From Scleromitrula shiraiana (lineage: Eukaryota; Ascomycota; Leotiomycetes; Helotiales; Sclerotiniaceae), in the NCBI GenBank assembly GCA_028455995.1, contig JABELC010000008.1:1852001-1916000 (forward strand): DNA of 64,000 nt. Direction: 5' to 3'. A model generated the notes under the pieces. That model was not told the origin of the DNA. It did not search any database and saw nothing but the letters and a program-made list of their open reading frames with translations. Below, one piece after another: positions 11,058 through 24,390 of this stretch. Made by a program: the position numbers and the translations under genes. How positions within the stretch are numbered: position 1 is the stretch's first letter; every line of letters begins with the position of its first letter.

Positions 11058-12772
11058 ATTGGCAGCGTAATGATCTAAGATGTGGAATAATATGAAGAAT
11101 ATAGAAGAGATTCGGCAAGTAGTAATAAGTGATATGAGCGAAGTTAATTAGAGAAGATATCGATAGAGAAACTTGGTCGAATATAAATATAAAAATACGA
11201 TGTATAAAATCTACCAAGGAAGAGAAAAGAATGAATGATAGAATTTGCAACCCCTTCATCATTATAAAATCACCTTCCCGAGTTGTTTTAAAAGAAGCAA
11301 AAAGAAATACGTATGAAAAGCGTCCGAGAGCTTTTCCGCGCTCCATGTAAGCAAACGTAGCAGCTATTCGTGTCAATCTGAAAGTTTATGACAATCACGA
11401 ATCAATTATGATTCACTTGAATTATCTTCATCTTCTTCACGATATCCTTAATCCTTAGTCCTAATTCTACCGGGGAAAATATCTTTGAATCCCCAAAGTG
11501 ATCATTTAAGTGAAGAAAGTAATGCATATACGAGTAGTTATAGAAAAACATATTACTTGTCAAAGTCGATGTTGAAACATCTCGCAATCAATTGCTTTGT
11601 AGATGTCCCAATAAAAGTTTTATCGGTTTTTTCCATCTAATTTCATTCGGCCTTTACCCATTTTTTCCATGTCTATCCGATCGAAATTCCTTGCTTCTCT
11701 TTTCGGATAGCCACACTATGCGTTCGTTCCGTATACTTGGCTTGGTGCTTTCACTTCCTTTGAGTCAACCTCTTCCTTTCAACGCCTCAATATCCAATCT
11801 AAACCTGTCTAGCTGCTACGCACGATGTATCGGTTTCACCTAGATCCTTGGCACTTCATAACACAGCCTGGAAAGTCCACAGTTGCTCCCCATGGGTCGT
11901 ATCTGTCTCATCACATCTGGATGCACCCAGCCTTATACAATTTCTTCCCCAATCTACTACTCTATCTTATCATGCTACCTTTTTAGTCTTATTTCCTCAC
12001 CACTTAATATAACTCTTATTTTTTGAACACATTCTCGTCTACATGGTCGTCTATTCATTTCACTCCGTCTTCACCTCACTCAACTTACTTTCCGATTCTC
12101 TCCTCTCCTCTCCTCTTCCCATCCTCATACCTGCACAACAACCTCCCTGTCCCCTCCCACTCACCAAGACCTTCATTTTTCTAAGTTCATACTCATCCCT
12201 ACTGTATTCCACCCCCATGCCTTCAGCACCGTGATCTAAATCAACAATCAAAAACTAGAATATTTCCCTCGCTATCCATCCGTATGCCTTCTAGCCAGTT
12301 AACCAGTCAGTCAATAAACCGATCACAACAAATCAAATCCATACTTCATAGACGGAACTCCATTTCCATTTGCCATGTATGTCCATTTTATCCACTGCTT
12401 CACTTTTGATGTACTATTTTATACAATCCAAACTAGGCCAGGCGAGACTGACTAATTCAAGTTGTTGTGTTTCTCCCACCATCATCCGTTCAACCAAAAT
12501 GCGATATATGCACATACTGGTTGCCAGTCTTCTCCCACCAAACATATCTATCTCATCTCGCAGCAAAATGAGACCAAATCGAAGGAAGCAAAGTAAAATC
12601 AAATAGAGTGATTCAAGTAAAACAACGGGAAGTATAGTAAAACCAAGTCAAAATTCCGCCCATTCTTCAACCCATCATCGCGTATGTCCATTCTAATCCA
12701 GTCCATCGAACAATTCGATTTGTCACTTATACCTTATCTCACCCCCACACCCTGTACGTCACATAACTCATC
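11058..12772. other. Gene-free stretch between the ankyrin relic and the PFK-2 gene
   Basis: No reading frame here shows a domain or credible splice structure. From about 11600 to 12770 the plus strand is rich in C and T and poor in G, which on the sense strand of the PFK-2 gene is a G-rich, C-poor 3' flank. The 5' control region of the ankyrin relic would lie at 11058-11600. Confidence 0.45.
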
Positions 12773-14917
12773 CTAATCATCCGCCAAAGGCATAACATTC
12801 TCTCCACCATCATCATCCTCCTCCTCTCCATCACCGCTCCTCTCCCCCCCTCTATTCGGCGTCCCAACCCCACTGCCCACCCTACTCCCCCCACCCGCAC
12901 TCAAAGCCGGCGTACCCAACAGCATTCCACCCATACTCTCCCTCAACAACCCCTCCCTCAATCCTCCTCCCCCACCAGCCGCACCATCCCTCAACGCCGG
13001 CGTCCCTACCCCACTCAACCCCTCCATCGGACTAACGACCCCACTCGGCGGAACCGGAATCCTAATATCCTCCGGACTACCCGGGATCATTTCAGGCGCT
13101 AGCCCAGGAATGAAAATCCTCTTCGCTTCGTTTTGATACGAAGCTGGGATGATCTCGATGATTTCGTTACGAGGAAATTTAAGTGTGGGAATGTTCATGG
13201 CGTCGCAGGCCATTAGGTAGCCGTAGAGGACTCGGAGGACGGATTCGTGGGCGATGATTAGCAGATCGTTGTGTTCGCGTTCGAGTTCGAGGATTATGGG
13301 TTCCATTCGGACTGCTAGATCGTGGTAGGACTTTTGGGGGGAAACATTAGTATTAGTATTATGGATAGAATGAGAAAATGAAGACTAGCGGAGCAAAACT
13401 CACCTCAGCACGAGGATACCGATGATGATACGGATCTAACTCATGCATCCTAACCTCCTCAGGATACAATCTCCTCAACGCCCTCTCACTCATCTTCTCA
13501 CAAATCCCAGGATTAAGCTGCGCCATCTGTGATCTCTGGCGAACTCTAAATCCCTTATCCTTAAGATATTCCGCCGTCTCCACCGTTCTCTTTCTCGTGG
13601 ATGTCCAAACGGTGAGAGGTTTAAGCGGGGCATCAGAACCACCTGCCGCAATCGACGCTGCCCTTTCTTCTTCTCGATGCTTGAGGAGTGCATCGCTCAT
13701 TTTTTGCGCATACTCTTGCCCTTCGGTTGAGAGATGTGCATCGGCTTTGTAGGAATCTTCTTGACTGGAGGTTCCGGCTCGGGCGAAAAAGGTTTGGCGT
13801 GATTTGATGTGAAGATTCATGAGGTAGAACACGATTCTATGGGATAGATAGCCGAAACTAACGTTATTATACATGATGCGTTCACCAGCATTTATCATTT
13901 TTACATAGTTGAGATCAGTTTCATTCATGGTTTCGAAATGTGGAATCTTCATATCGATTCTCTTGAGATAAAGTTTGGCTGCATCCTCGGGATCCATACC
14001 GATAAACTGATTACCATTAGCATCATGAGGCATGGCGAAACAAGTAAATTTGAACTACTTACATCTGGGGAAGAGATTTTGACACTCCTAGCATTTTCCT
14101 GCAGGATTTTCTCATCCGTGACATAAGATTCCAGGAACAAAGTCTAAAAGTCATTAGCGACATCCGATATGACCACAATATCTTTTCCTACCTGAACATC
14201 ATGTTTAGCGAATTCCTTTGCAAGGGATCTTCGACCCCCGGTAAGAGGATTAACAGCATCATAAATAGCGACTTGGCCATTTTCATGATTAAGCCAAGCA
14301 TAAATATCTTCACGGCATTTCTTGAGAATCTTCTGGCGAAGCATAACTGAAGCTGCTGAAGCATTGATAAAAAAGTAATCATCTGGAACATCTTGACCAG
14401 GTCCCATCGTAGCACGACGATAGTCACCTAGGTGAAAGATTCTCGTCTTGACACCCAACCTGTTGAAATAAAATCAGCAAACATTGGCCGTAAAAAAAGA
14501 GAAGGGACAACTAACCATTGCAGGTAACGTGACAGAGAGACAGATATATGGCTACAAAATCCCATCAGCATTTCCCCATGAATCCCCTCCCACCAAAGAA
14601 TCAACCTACGTTTTGCCCCTAGCCGGAAGTCCCACCAAGACAATCGCAATCCTCCCCGAATGAAAAAGCCTCCCCGACTCCGTAGAATATAATTGAGCGG
14701 GCGCCATAATGGCCTTCTCATCCGGAAGATCATGAACGCCATCAATGAACGTTGAAGATCTTCGACGGAAACGCGGAGAATTGGCCGCAATTTCTGCAGT
14801 ACTAAGTTCACTGTCAGTTGAAGAACAAATATCGGCTAATTCGAGACGTAGAAGTCGAAAATCTACTTCTTGGCGTAGGGACTCCTCGGGAGAAAGAGGG
14901 ACAATAGGTGTATCCAT
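12773..14917 (-). CDS. 6-phosphofructo-2-kinase with inactive bisphosphatase site, 617 aa
   Basis: This is the bifunctional PFK-2/FBPase-2 family, which makes fructose 2,6-bisphosphate, the activator of glycolytic phosphofructokinase, in the cytosol. Exons on the minus strand are 14917-14610, 14551-14516, 14459-14192, 14143-14063, 14006-13404 and 13330-12773. The kinase half has the Walker A loop GLPARGKT (residues about 96-103) and continues with RIFHLGDYRR, AIYDAVNPLTGGRR and FLESYVTDEKIL. The phosphatase half should carry Arg-His-Gly, but here reads ARAGTS: Arg307 is kept and the catalytic His is Ala308. The second conserved His (AHESVL, about 460) remains. I infer a kinase without phosphatase activity, a situation known from yeast Pfk26, where this residue is also changed. 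About 100 residues at the C-terminus are Gly, Ser and Pro rich and end acidic. Exon 2 is only 36 nt. Confidence 0.95.
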
Positions 14918-16991
14918 TGGTGATTTTTCTGCTATTGTTCTTGGGGCAGCTTTTGCTGCTTTGCTCTTCCCGAGGTCTGGTTGTGCAGAAAAATGGGGCG
15001 GGTCAAGATATGGAAGGAAAGGCAGGAAGTCATGTGTTGCAATTGATGGAAGTTGCGTTGAGCTGGGTACAGAGCAGAAAAAGTAGTGAACCTGGGAAAT
15101 TGGGCACTTACAGTAAAGTATCCATCTCGGCTATGCAATCTCTCCTTCCAGCCTAGATAGAGAGGGTATAAGATTCCGGATAAGTAAATCAGACCTCTCT
15201 CCCGGAAACAGTCTTGATTGGATCTTTTGAGAAGAGTCTTCTGCTTCTTCTTTTATATTCGACCAAAAGTGAATGTAGAAAGAATCCTTGTCTCGTGATT
15301 AACGTCTTGTTTCCTTTTCTTCTATTCCGTGACGAAAACGTGAACAATCTTGATTTCCTATCCTGAATGCTTGTGACTGAGTAGAGAGGAGTATGGTGAT
15401 TCAGCTCGTCTATATGCGTTTCTGACCGATTCAAATTCCCAGATATCCGAGAATGTTAGATTCTTTCCTTTCCTTTATCTTCTTTGATAACAGGCTTGGA
15501 AACTCAAGTATTAACAATATGTTTGTTTAAAAACCCACACACAAAAGTCTTTGTTTTCCGTTATCCAAATAGCTCGTTATTGCTTTTCAATTGCTGTTTC
15601 AATATTGACGTATTCCAAAGTTCTTTGTATTGGTTGTACAGGTCGAAGAGGAGGAGAAACCGAAGATTTATCAAATCAAAGATAACTTAGATAAGTCGTC
15701 AAGATTAGTCAGCCGCCTTGTTTGTAGTCCATTGGCATTTAATTAAATTGACCAATTAAATGCTTTCATTATTCGGAATTCACTTTATAGCCAGGTTCCT
15801 TGTTCCAAAGTTTTTGTAACTGTACTAAACGAATCTTGGTACTTGGGCTTTGGGATCCGAGGGCTGAATTTATACTGTGGGATATTGTGGGATATCGTAG
15901 ATACTTTGAAGGTACGGTATAATATTAAGTACACGTCAGGTTAGTACAATGTTACTCTCATCATGACGAACAAACACTTCTAAAATTCCTATAAATTTCT
16001 GTAGCTTGCAAGTTCGTTGTTGTCGTGCGTTGTATCGCTTATAGTGGAGTATTGGGATATAAAAACCCAACTCCTCACACAGCATATTCACCAGGCAGTC
16101 ACCAGACACCAAGCATCAACATCCAATTCAATTCAGTTCAATTCAGTTCAATTCATTTTCTTTTCTCATTTTCTTTTATACACAGACACAAGTATAAGTA
16201 TCTATCTACAGCCACTCATCCACCCATCCATCCCATCCCATCACAAAATACCTATATCAAGCCTCCAGCCTTAAGCCCCGGATTTGTGATGGACGACGAC
16301 TGGCTGTAGGCAGGAAGAGCAAACCACTATAATACAGGTACAGAAACTAAGGAAACCAATCCCCCATCTCCCTTTTCCTCATAACTCTTCATCAAGAATG
16401 TATGTCGGTTTCCTACCCTATAGATACCATGCCATGTCATGCCATGCTTCAACCATTCGCTCGTGTTATGCATAAACAAAAAGCACTCCGCGAGCGATAC
16501 CCTTCCAATTCAAACCGGAACATATATGCATTGATCTTGAGACCCGGAGATAAAATTTCGTGAGAGGCATAATTGATTGATAGAAGGAAAGTCTATGATA
16601 TGAAAAAGAAAAGTAAAAAAAGGGTAATAGCATCATCATCATAATCTTTTTCAGGTTCGGTCCAGCTTAGTTCAGCCAGCCATACCAATCCATTTCATGT
16701 TCCTACAAGATTTGCATCGACGATCGACAGGAAAAAGCGTGGTTCGTGGTTATAGTAAAACATCTAAAAAGAAAAAGAGCAGAAGAAGGAATCTGAGATG
16801 AAGCTGTGTTAAATCTGCAATCGCAGAAGACATCCATTCGATATGTAAGAAAAGAGAAACAAGGTAGGTAACTGATCGGTGTACAGAGAGAGAAAGAGAG
16901 ATCTTATTCGTATGCGGATATGATGTGTTATGGCATTAATTTTCGATTAAATTTGGGAGTGGAGCGTTGCGTCATATGGCACAAAATTTGT
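14918..16991. other. Upstream region of the PFK-2 gene and 3' flank of tom40
   Basis: The two flanking genes lie in tandem on the minus strand. I see no coding exon between them. Short open frames at 14908-15156 and 16017-16309 have no domain or usable splice context. AATTCAATTCAGTTCAATTCAG repeats lie at about 16120-16155. The first few hundred bases after 14918 should hold the PFK-2 5' leader and promoter. Confidence 0.4.
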
Positions 16992-18205
16992 TTAGAATGG
17001 AATTTGAGGAGGAGGGGTGCCTTCAGCTGCAGCTGCTTGTTCTTGGAGTTCTTCGCCACCACTTTCGATGGAGACTGCTACTCCAATCTTTGCTGCTTGC
17101 TGGAATGAACGTTAGTAAAAAAATCAAGTAATGAGTAGTGAGAAAGCACAAACCTTGAAATGATCCATCTCAGCAGCAAAAGTAAGTTGTACAGGTGGAG
17201 CAACTCGTTTTTCCAACAAACAGCTCAATCTTCCGGTTGAATCAACTTGAGCTCTGAAAGTAGACATCCTGAAGTCGTATTTTGCACCAACGGTTGTAAC
17301 ACCTTCTTTTCTGATTGGACCCATCATTCCAGCTCCTGGCATGCTTGCGAATTGCATGTTCAGATCTACACCTGCCTCGACCTTATCGGTCAATCTTCGC
17401 CAGTATGAGGTATTGACAGCTCCCTGGGCTTGTAATTGAGCACTGGCAATCCAGTCACTGCCCTTATATCTAGCACAGTATGATACGGCTGTTTCCGGTC
17501 CTTGATTCATAGCCGTACGTTGCCAAATTGCCTCAAGACCTAATGAAAGACTTGGGGTGACAGATTGTAAATATTGACCGATATAGATACCGGTAAATCC
17601 ACCATCGATAAGGGAGGGATTCATAGATTTGACTGATGCTGTAAAATCTTTTCCGGTATACTCATTATCCACTTGTACCATAGCCTGACCAGGTGAGAGC
17701 GAAGCTTGTGTCTTGGTAACGAAAGAAGGACTCCACCTATAGTTGAATCTTGTTTGGAGTGACCCATCGTTGTCTAAATTTCCTTGCATAAAGATCTGCC
17801 ATATTCCGATCAGTTTCAATTCTAAGTTTGGGAGTGGACAGCCTCGCTGATGAATGAGGAAACTTTCATCAAACCATTACTAACCTTGCTTGTGCCAAAC
17901 AATGCCCCAAAAGTATATGGCGACAGTCCTTGAGAACCCATTGAAAAAGCATGAGAGACCTGGAATAACGGAGCCAAGCTGAAAGGCTTTGTAAGATCCG
18001 CCCTCAGGCCAGAGAAAATATGATTGTTGAGGAATACATCCCGTTGAACTTCTTTTGCAATGCTTTCCACCGACCCAGGATTTGAGAGTCCTAAAGCTTC
18101 CCTCTTTTCCTGGAAAGATCTATATGTATCTGCCAAAGCTCCCACTACAGCATTGTTAGATAGGAAACTCAAAGGCGATTCCTTCTCTAGCGCAAACGAC
18201 GACAT
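16992..18205 (-). CDS. TOM40: Mitochondrial import receptor subunit Tom40, 356 aa
   Basis: Tom40 is the beta-barrel channel of the outer-membrane TOM complex, through which nearly all nuclear-encoded mitochondrial proteins enter. Exons on the minus strand are 18205-17885, 17795-17154 and 17099-16992, with donors GTTAGT and GTTTGT; all junctions are in phase 0. The N-terminal part holds a short helix region (NPGSVESIAKEVQRDVFLNN) and the start of the barrel (FSGLRADLTKPFS, FQVSHAFSMG). Exon 2 gives alternating amphipathic strands typical of the Porin_3 fold (TRFNYRWSPSFVTKTQASLS, GAKYDFRMSTFRAQVDSTG). Exon 3 supplies the last strand (KIGVAVSIES) and a short Ala/Gly/Pro tail ending QIPF. The length fits fungal Tom40. 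The ATG at 18205 opens directly into MSSFALEKESPLSFLSNN, with no presequence, as expected for this protein. Confidence 0.96.
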
Positions 18206-21200
18206 TTTTCGAAAAGATGGATTTGCACTAAAATGATATCGAATGGAGCGTAAGAAAGAATGCCGAATTTAAGAGAATTGGTAATTGTCGTGGTTGGCAG
18301 GCTGTTGAATCGTTAAGATTGTCAACGAATATTTAGAAGTTGATGCGACTGAACTTTTTCTTGAAAGAGCTCTAAAATTGTTTGTATCCTCAGGCATGAT
18401 GTTATCGCTTACATCATAGATCAATACTCTTGACCACATGCCTGACGTCACATGGTCAGCCGGGATATCACACTCAATATTATTGCTCAGGCCATTGCAT
18501 ACAGAGACAGAGAGGTCTGTAAACAATATATACTGTATAATATCTCGTCCAGTTTAAGAGTACAGTTGTTTCCGATACCTAACAACTTATCGCTCATATT
18601 GAAAATTAACAGAACCAACTCCTCCGAACATGTAATTAGACCGAACAGCACATGCTTTCATACTCAACATCCAATACCATTACCACTCACTACGATTTTA
18701 TATAAATTTATCAATATCTATTTCATACATCCAATCTAATGCTAAACCCATTCTTATTTTCAACAAACATAACATATCATTCACCAAGCCAAGCAATCAA
18801 CACTCGCTGTATCCTCAAGAACTCACTCGTTTTTAGTTTTCTAACAAAGACGGCTATCACCAAGTCAATACATCATTTCTTGTTGTATCCTTGGGGTTTT
18901 ATTCCATCTCCATCTCCATCCCCGTTCATATTCCCATTCCTAAACACACCTAAACCTTCCAGATTTACTTGACCCCCCTCCCCCTCAAATCTCATTCCTA
19001 TATGCCTCCCTAAACGTCCCTAAATTCCAAAATTTCCCTTCTTTACTCTGCTTCCGCACCTCCTACATCCTCTCCCCTCTCAAACAAGAAATCTCTCCCA
19101 TAAACTCAAACATCAACCCTAACACCAACTCAACCCACAATACCAACGCAGCAAACCACTTCCCTGTCCCCTTCTTCATTTCCACTTCATCTCATTCCAT
19201 ACAAAGAAAGGATATTAAGATATCCTGTAATGAAGCATCAAGTAACTTGAAAAATACTACCATGATCTAGACAATGAAGACCCAATCGTAAAAAACGTTT
19301 AGAGAGTGGAAAGTTAGGAATGATGAAAAAGGTTCAGATGGAGATGACGATGAGTTCTGGATGGTAGATAAATGGGTTGATTTTAATGAATCAATGAATC
19401 TATGCATAGATAAGAATGTGAGGAAGACATTGCAACTGCTATATCAACCAACCTAAGCAGTAGATTTGGGAATTGGAACTCCAATTCGGCAAATCATGTA
19501 TCCATTCTAAGAGCTTCATGATATAACCTTCCACCGGTGAGTGTCGTTAGAATCCATCATATTAGTCCTTACTTCTAGATCTTTCTCATGATCCTTCTCG
19601 CTGCCCGACAATTCAATTTCAATACCCACAAACAAACTCCCAAGGCCGAGCCGACCTTTCCGCAACTTGAAGAAGTTCAGAAGTATGGTGCAGGAATCTG
19701 TCCATGAATATAAACATGAATATCGCTATAGGACTTGAAGATTGGACCATAAAATTCCCTTTCAAATATCCATCATTTCCTGTGAAAACAACACGTGTAT
19801 GAGTACGTGTCTGCGAAGAACCGAAACAAAATGATACATAGTCAAGTAAATCAATATAAACAACATACCCTATCTCCCTCCCAACTGTGAACAGAATCAA
19901 TAGATATGACGTCTGGATACATGAGAGATGAACAAGAAAGATAAAGCTATATAAATGAATATGTATATGACTACACTAACTATAAAAGAAGGTATGCAAC
20001 CTTGTATAATTGAGTATGTAGAAGAAGTGTATATATCGATATTTGGAATCTCGCATAAATCAAGTCTCTTACTTAATATCGTAATATCAACATCAACATC
20101 AATATTGCCAACCGGAATCGATGGATCAGTCACCCCAACCAGGACCTCACCAGCTTGAGACTAAGCAACTATATAAAACTAATAGTTTCTCTACATCCAA
20201 CCCACCAACCATCTTGACCCCCTCTTCCCCCAAACAAACACATCAAACTCCCCCCTGTGACGAACCTAAGCAATAAATAACCAGTCCAGAATCCCGTCAA
20301 CCTTGACAACTCCAAACCCACCCACAAACCCTCGATTCCAGACCCATCCAATCCACCTCCCAAATCGACTTCAAACTTCATTTCATTCCGGCCCCAAAAA
20401 AGGTCGCACAAACTAACAAACAACAACACCTGATGGCTACACAACATCCACCCAACCATACCGTAACATACCCATAACAGCACAAATCATCAGAGCACGA
20501 CATATCCGACCAAGAAGCGGCATATCACATCAACCAATATCGGGTGGATGACATTGGTTGTGTAACGGCGGGATAACTGAACACATCGCAGATAACGCAA
20601 GTGAGTTTTTGAAGGGAGGGAGGGATGATGGGATGGGATGGGATGGGATGGGATGATGGATAGTGCCGAGATGCATTGGGGGGTGGTCATGTGATTGGGT
20701 TGTGGGATGGATAGATGAAGGGAAAGGGAGGGGAAGGGATGGTACGAGAGGTTTGAATTTGGGGTTTTGGATGGGAAGATACATGATGATGGAAATTGTT
20801 CTTGATGACACGATGAATTCAGATATATGTATATAGCATAAAGTAGAATGAAAGTATGTATTATATCCCATCATATCATATACCAACCATGAATTTTAAC
20901 TAATGAAGAAAAGTAAACACATTCATCCAGTACATTAGCCAGGTACAAGCTACTCCCATCCCGTCCATAGTATACAGCCAGGTACCAAACTAGGTACAAG
21001 GAAGCTACATCCATCCCAGCTCACAGGAACAGGAACAAAACGGGAACGCAAAAAACAAACTCAATTCCCTTCTCCTGATAACAAAACTCAGACAAACCGA
21101 CCAATGAAAAATCCGCATATGAGGTATTTAGCCAAGAGATATCATATCATATGCACGAGGCCTTCCTTGCCAACGACTTCAAGGCTGAGGAGTGAGTCTG

Positions 21201-21719
21201 GCCATTCGTTTGTTTGTGCACTGATGATTGATTGATCCAATGCAATAATCGAATGAAATTCAATCAGATATTCAGCTTCACCAACTACTCAACCTCCACG
21301 TGTTTGTTTTATATATACCCTCATACCTACACAGATACATGCATTCCATAGCACCAGCAGCATCAGCAGAAGAAGAAAAAAAAGACGCTCTAAGCGAAGA
21401 AAAAGAAAGAAGAAATAAAAACGCATGCAGTAAGAAAGGCAAGCAGGCAAGCCTCCTGGGCAAAGATTTGCAAGTTCCATTTCCAAGCCTGCGGGAACAG
21501 GCGGGCCCGAACAAACAAACGAACGACAATGTCGTACAGGCAGGGGCGTGAATGGAATGGCGAAATGGGATCGTTGGGATGGGAATGGGCAGATCTTATG
21601 GGAGATGCAGATCGCTATATTGAGACATCTTTTTGATGGCGAATGGAATGGATAGGAGGAGTGGATTGGATTGGATTGGATTTGAAACGATTCATTCTTC
21701 ATTTGCATCTCCCTCCTCT

Positions 21720-21954
21720 GTAGAAAAATAAATTTTATATAATTATCGGACTTCGCTTTTCCGTTAACATAAGCAAGATATACTAAATTAATACTACTAT
21801 TAGTATCATGTATATATAAATTTTAATTAAATCGATTAATTTTATTAGTAATAAAGAATAAATAATAAAAAATATAATTATCTACTAGTAGTAAACAAAC
21901 TTGAATTCTGTTTTTTTATTACTAGTACTTAAAAAAACTTTTAGTACTAGTAGC

Positions 21955-21985
<31 letters not shown>

Positions 21986-22700
21986 TTATATAATTCAATT
22001 ATCATAGTAGTATTAACTTGAATATCATAGTATAAACTTGAAGCTTTAAGTTATATTAAACATCCGAGTCCGAATCAATAATTTTTATATATTTTAAACT
22101 TCAAGTTATACTATTACTTGAAACTTTGAACATGAAAACAAAATTATATAATGTCTGTAATAAAAAATACATTATTAAAATCGTTTAATTAAATTTTATT
22201 TATTATATAATTTTTATGTTTTTTATAATACTAGTACTACTAGTATTAATAATTATAACTTCAAGTTGTTAGTGAATTAACTTGAATATATCGTGACTAG
22301 TATTAATATTACTAATACTAGTAGTATGATATAATTAATAACTTGAAATTTATTAGTAATTATAATTAGTATATATTAATATTTTTATTACAAAAAGTCA
22401 CGCTTTCTTAATAATCAATTAATAATTGATTAATAATCATTCAAGTTAATAGTATACTAAATAATTTATTATATAATTATTAATGATCTTTATTTATTTG
22501 ATTACTTACTAGTTAATTGAAAAAAAATTCGTTAAAATATATTACTAGTATAATATAAAAAAACGCATTTGATATAAATTTAATATTTAAAATATAATAA
22601 TTTTTTTATTACAAGTTTTTAGTACTATTAGTATTAATATTTTTATAGATAACAAACTTATTTATCGACTACTAGTATATCTACAAGTTGTTTACTAGTA
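21720..22700. other. AT-rich island with repeated ACTAGT
   Basis: Over almost 1 kb the sequence is nearly all A and T, apart from many ACTAGT/AGTACT hexamers, an AGT trinucleotide run at about 21950-21985 and repeated CTTGAA/TTCAAG words. ACTAGT occurs about ten times. No open frame or transposase remnant is visible. The sharp composition edges resemble a short AT isochore or an old element decayed by C-to-T mutation, but no parent element can be recognised. Confidence 0.6.
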
Positions 22701-24266
22701 AGTTGATGGAACAGCGAAGTCTTTTCAAGGAAGTTAAGTGAAATTCGATGATTAAGTACAAAAAATCGACAGGGTGATATGATATAATATGATATGATGT
22801 GAGAGTAGCAACGCCAACGACAAGGACGACAACGACGATTAAAAACGACTCGGAAATAAAATTCTCCAACCCACTCTCAACAACGTGACAATACAAAAAG
22901 AATAACGGCGTGAATAAAACCAGTTCATAAATCCAGCCGTTTCATCCCATTGGGGTTGGAGATAATTGTACAGCGCTTGTTATTCGAATATATATATATA
23001 TATACATATATATGCATATATTTCATATACTCGAGTATAGTCAGTTTGAATTTCTGAGATATGATAGATTGAAGTCGGTGATTAGGTGATTAGGTGATTA
23101 GGTGATTAGATTAGTAAGTAAGTCAGTTAGTTAGTCCTGCAATAGGAAAGGGAAGGAATGGGGGCTTGGGATTGCATATTATATTATATTATATCATATC
23201 ATCTACTTGACGATCAATAACTATAACAGCTATAGCTTTGGCTGAAGGATTAGTTTCCTTTCCTTTCGTTTCATTTCGTTTTGTTTTGTTTTGTTTCGTT
23301 TCGTCTCAGTGTATTTATTAATTACCCCGCTTCTTCCATTTTAGACTGGTCTATCAATCTCTCCCCTCTTCTTCATATCTCAGCCGTCCACGAGGTTCAC
23401 AGTAAAATAACAAAATAACAAAATAGCCACTGGTGATCGAGTTTTTTGATTCAATGTCGTCATGGAATCGATCGAAGTTAAAACTAAAATCCTATCCTCG
23501 GTGTCGAATTACGTATGTAGAGTCCTGTGTCGCAGATGATGTCGTTTGATATGACATGGCTCAGCCCCCCTTTAATCGCGCGTTTACGTATATCGACTGG
23601 TGATTGTTGGTGAGGGGGTGGTTAGTGATTGGTTAGGTATTCCTAGCATATTTGAAATAATGGGAGAGTAGGAGAGGAGTTGATTCAGGAACGAGACACG
23701 GGATGGATGGGAAGAAGGAAGGAAGGAATGTTTCCTCGTCGTCGTTTGTTGTACGAGTATGGGTTGGGTTGGGTTGTATGCGTGTATGTATGTATGTATA
23801 TGTATGTATGTATGTGAATATTGGATGGGATTATATCGTACGATATAATTTTCCATAATAGAGGCTCATAGATCCCAGACTCTCATCATTTTTACCTCTA
23901 CTCTTACAACCAGCCCGAAATAACCCATGGAAACCCGCATACAATTGCATACTCGTGATACCCAATAACGGTAAACAGCATGTCGATAAAATAACATGAG
24001 GGACTATTTCAATATTGGAAGACTGATACCCGTGGATATTTTATATCGATATTGATATAGGTAGCACGAGGCATTTAACCGTTGTTTCAAGGATTCTACA
24101 TAGAAACTAGACGGGGTTCGGTTCGTTCGTTCTATTTTGATAACGATAATTTGACATCAAATGACTCTCAATCCGAACTCAACTCCAAAACCCCAAATCC
24201 CAATTTGTAGAACTAGAACCTATCAAAATAAACAAACTCTTTCTGTAGTGCTTTAAAATATCTTAT

Positions 24267-24390
24267 CTCACCTCACCTCACCTCACCTCACCTCACCTCA
24301 CCTCACCTCACCTCACCTCACCTCACCTAACCCTCATCTCACCTAACCCTCATCTCACCTCACCCTCATCTCACCTCACCTCACCTTCAC
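24267..24390. repeat. CACCT pentanucleotide array
   Basis: About ten perfect CTCAC/CACCT units are followed by units broken by CCTAACCCTCAT. The CCTAACCCT words resemble telomere repeat but occur only twice inside the pentanucleotide array, so I do not call a telomere relic. Confidence 0.85.

Noticed and set aside
22980..23020. TATATA/ATGCAT palindromic block as a possible cruciform or origin
   Set aside because: Short AT dinucleotide runs of this kind occur many times in the spacers; nothing singles this one out.
24330..24365. CCTAACCCT words like telomere repeat
   Set aside because: Only two copies occur, inside a CACCT pentanucleotide array; a telomere relic would show many tandem copies.
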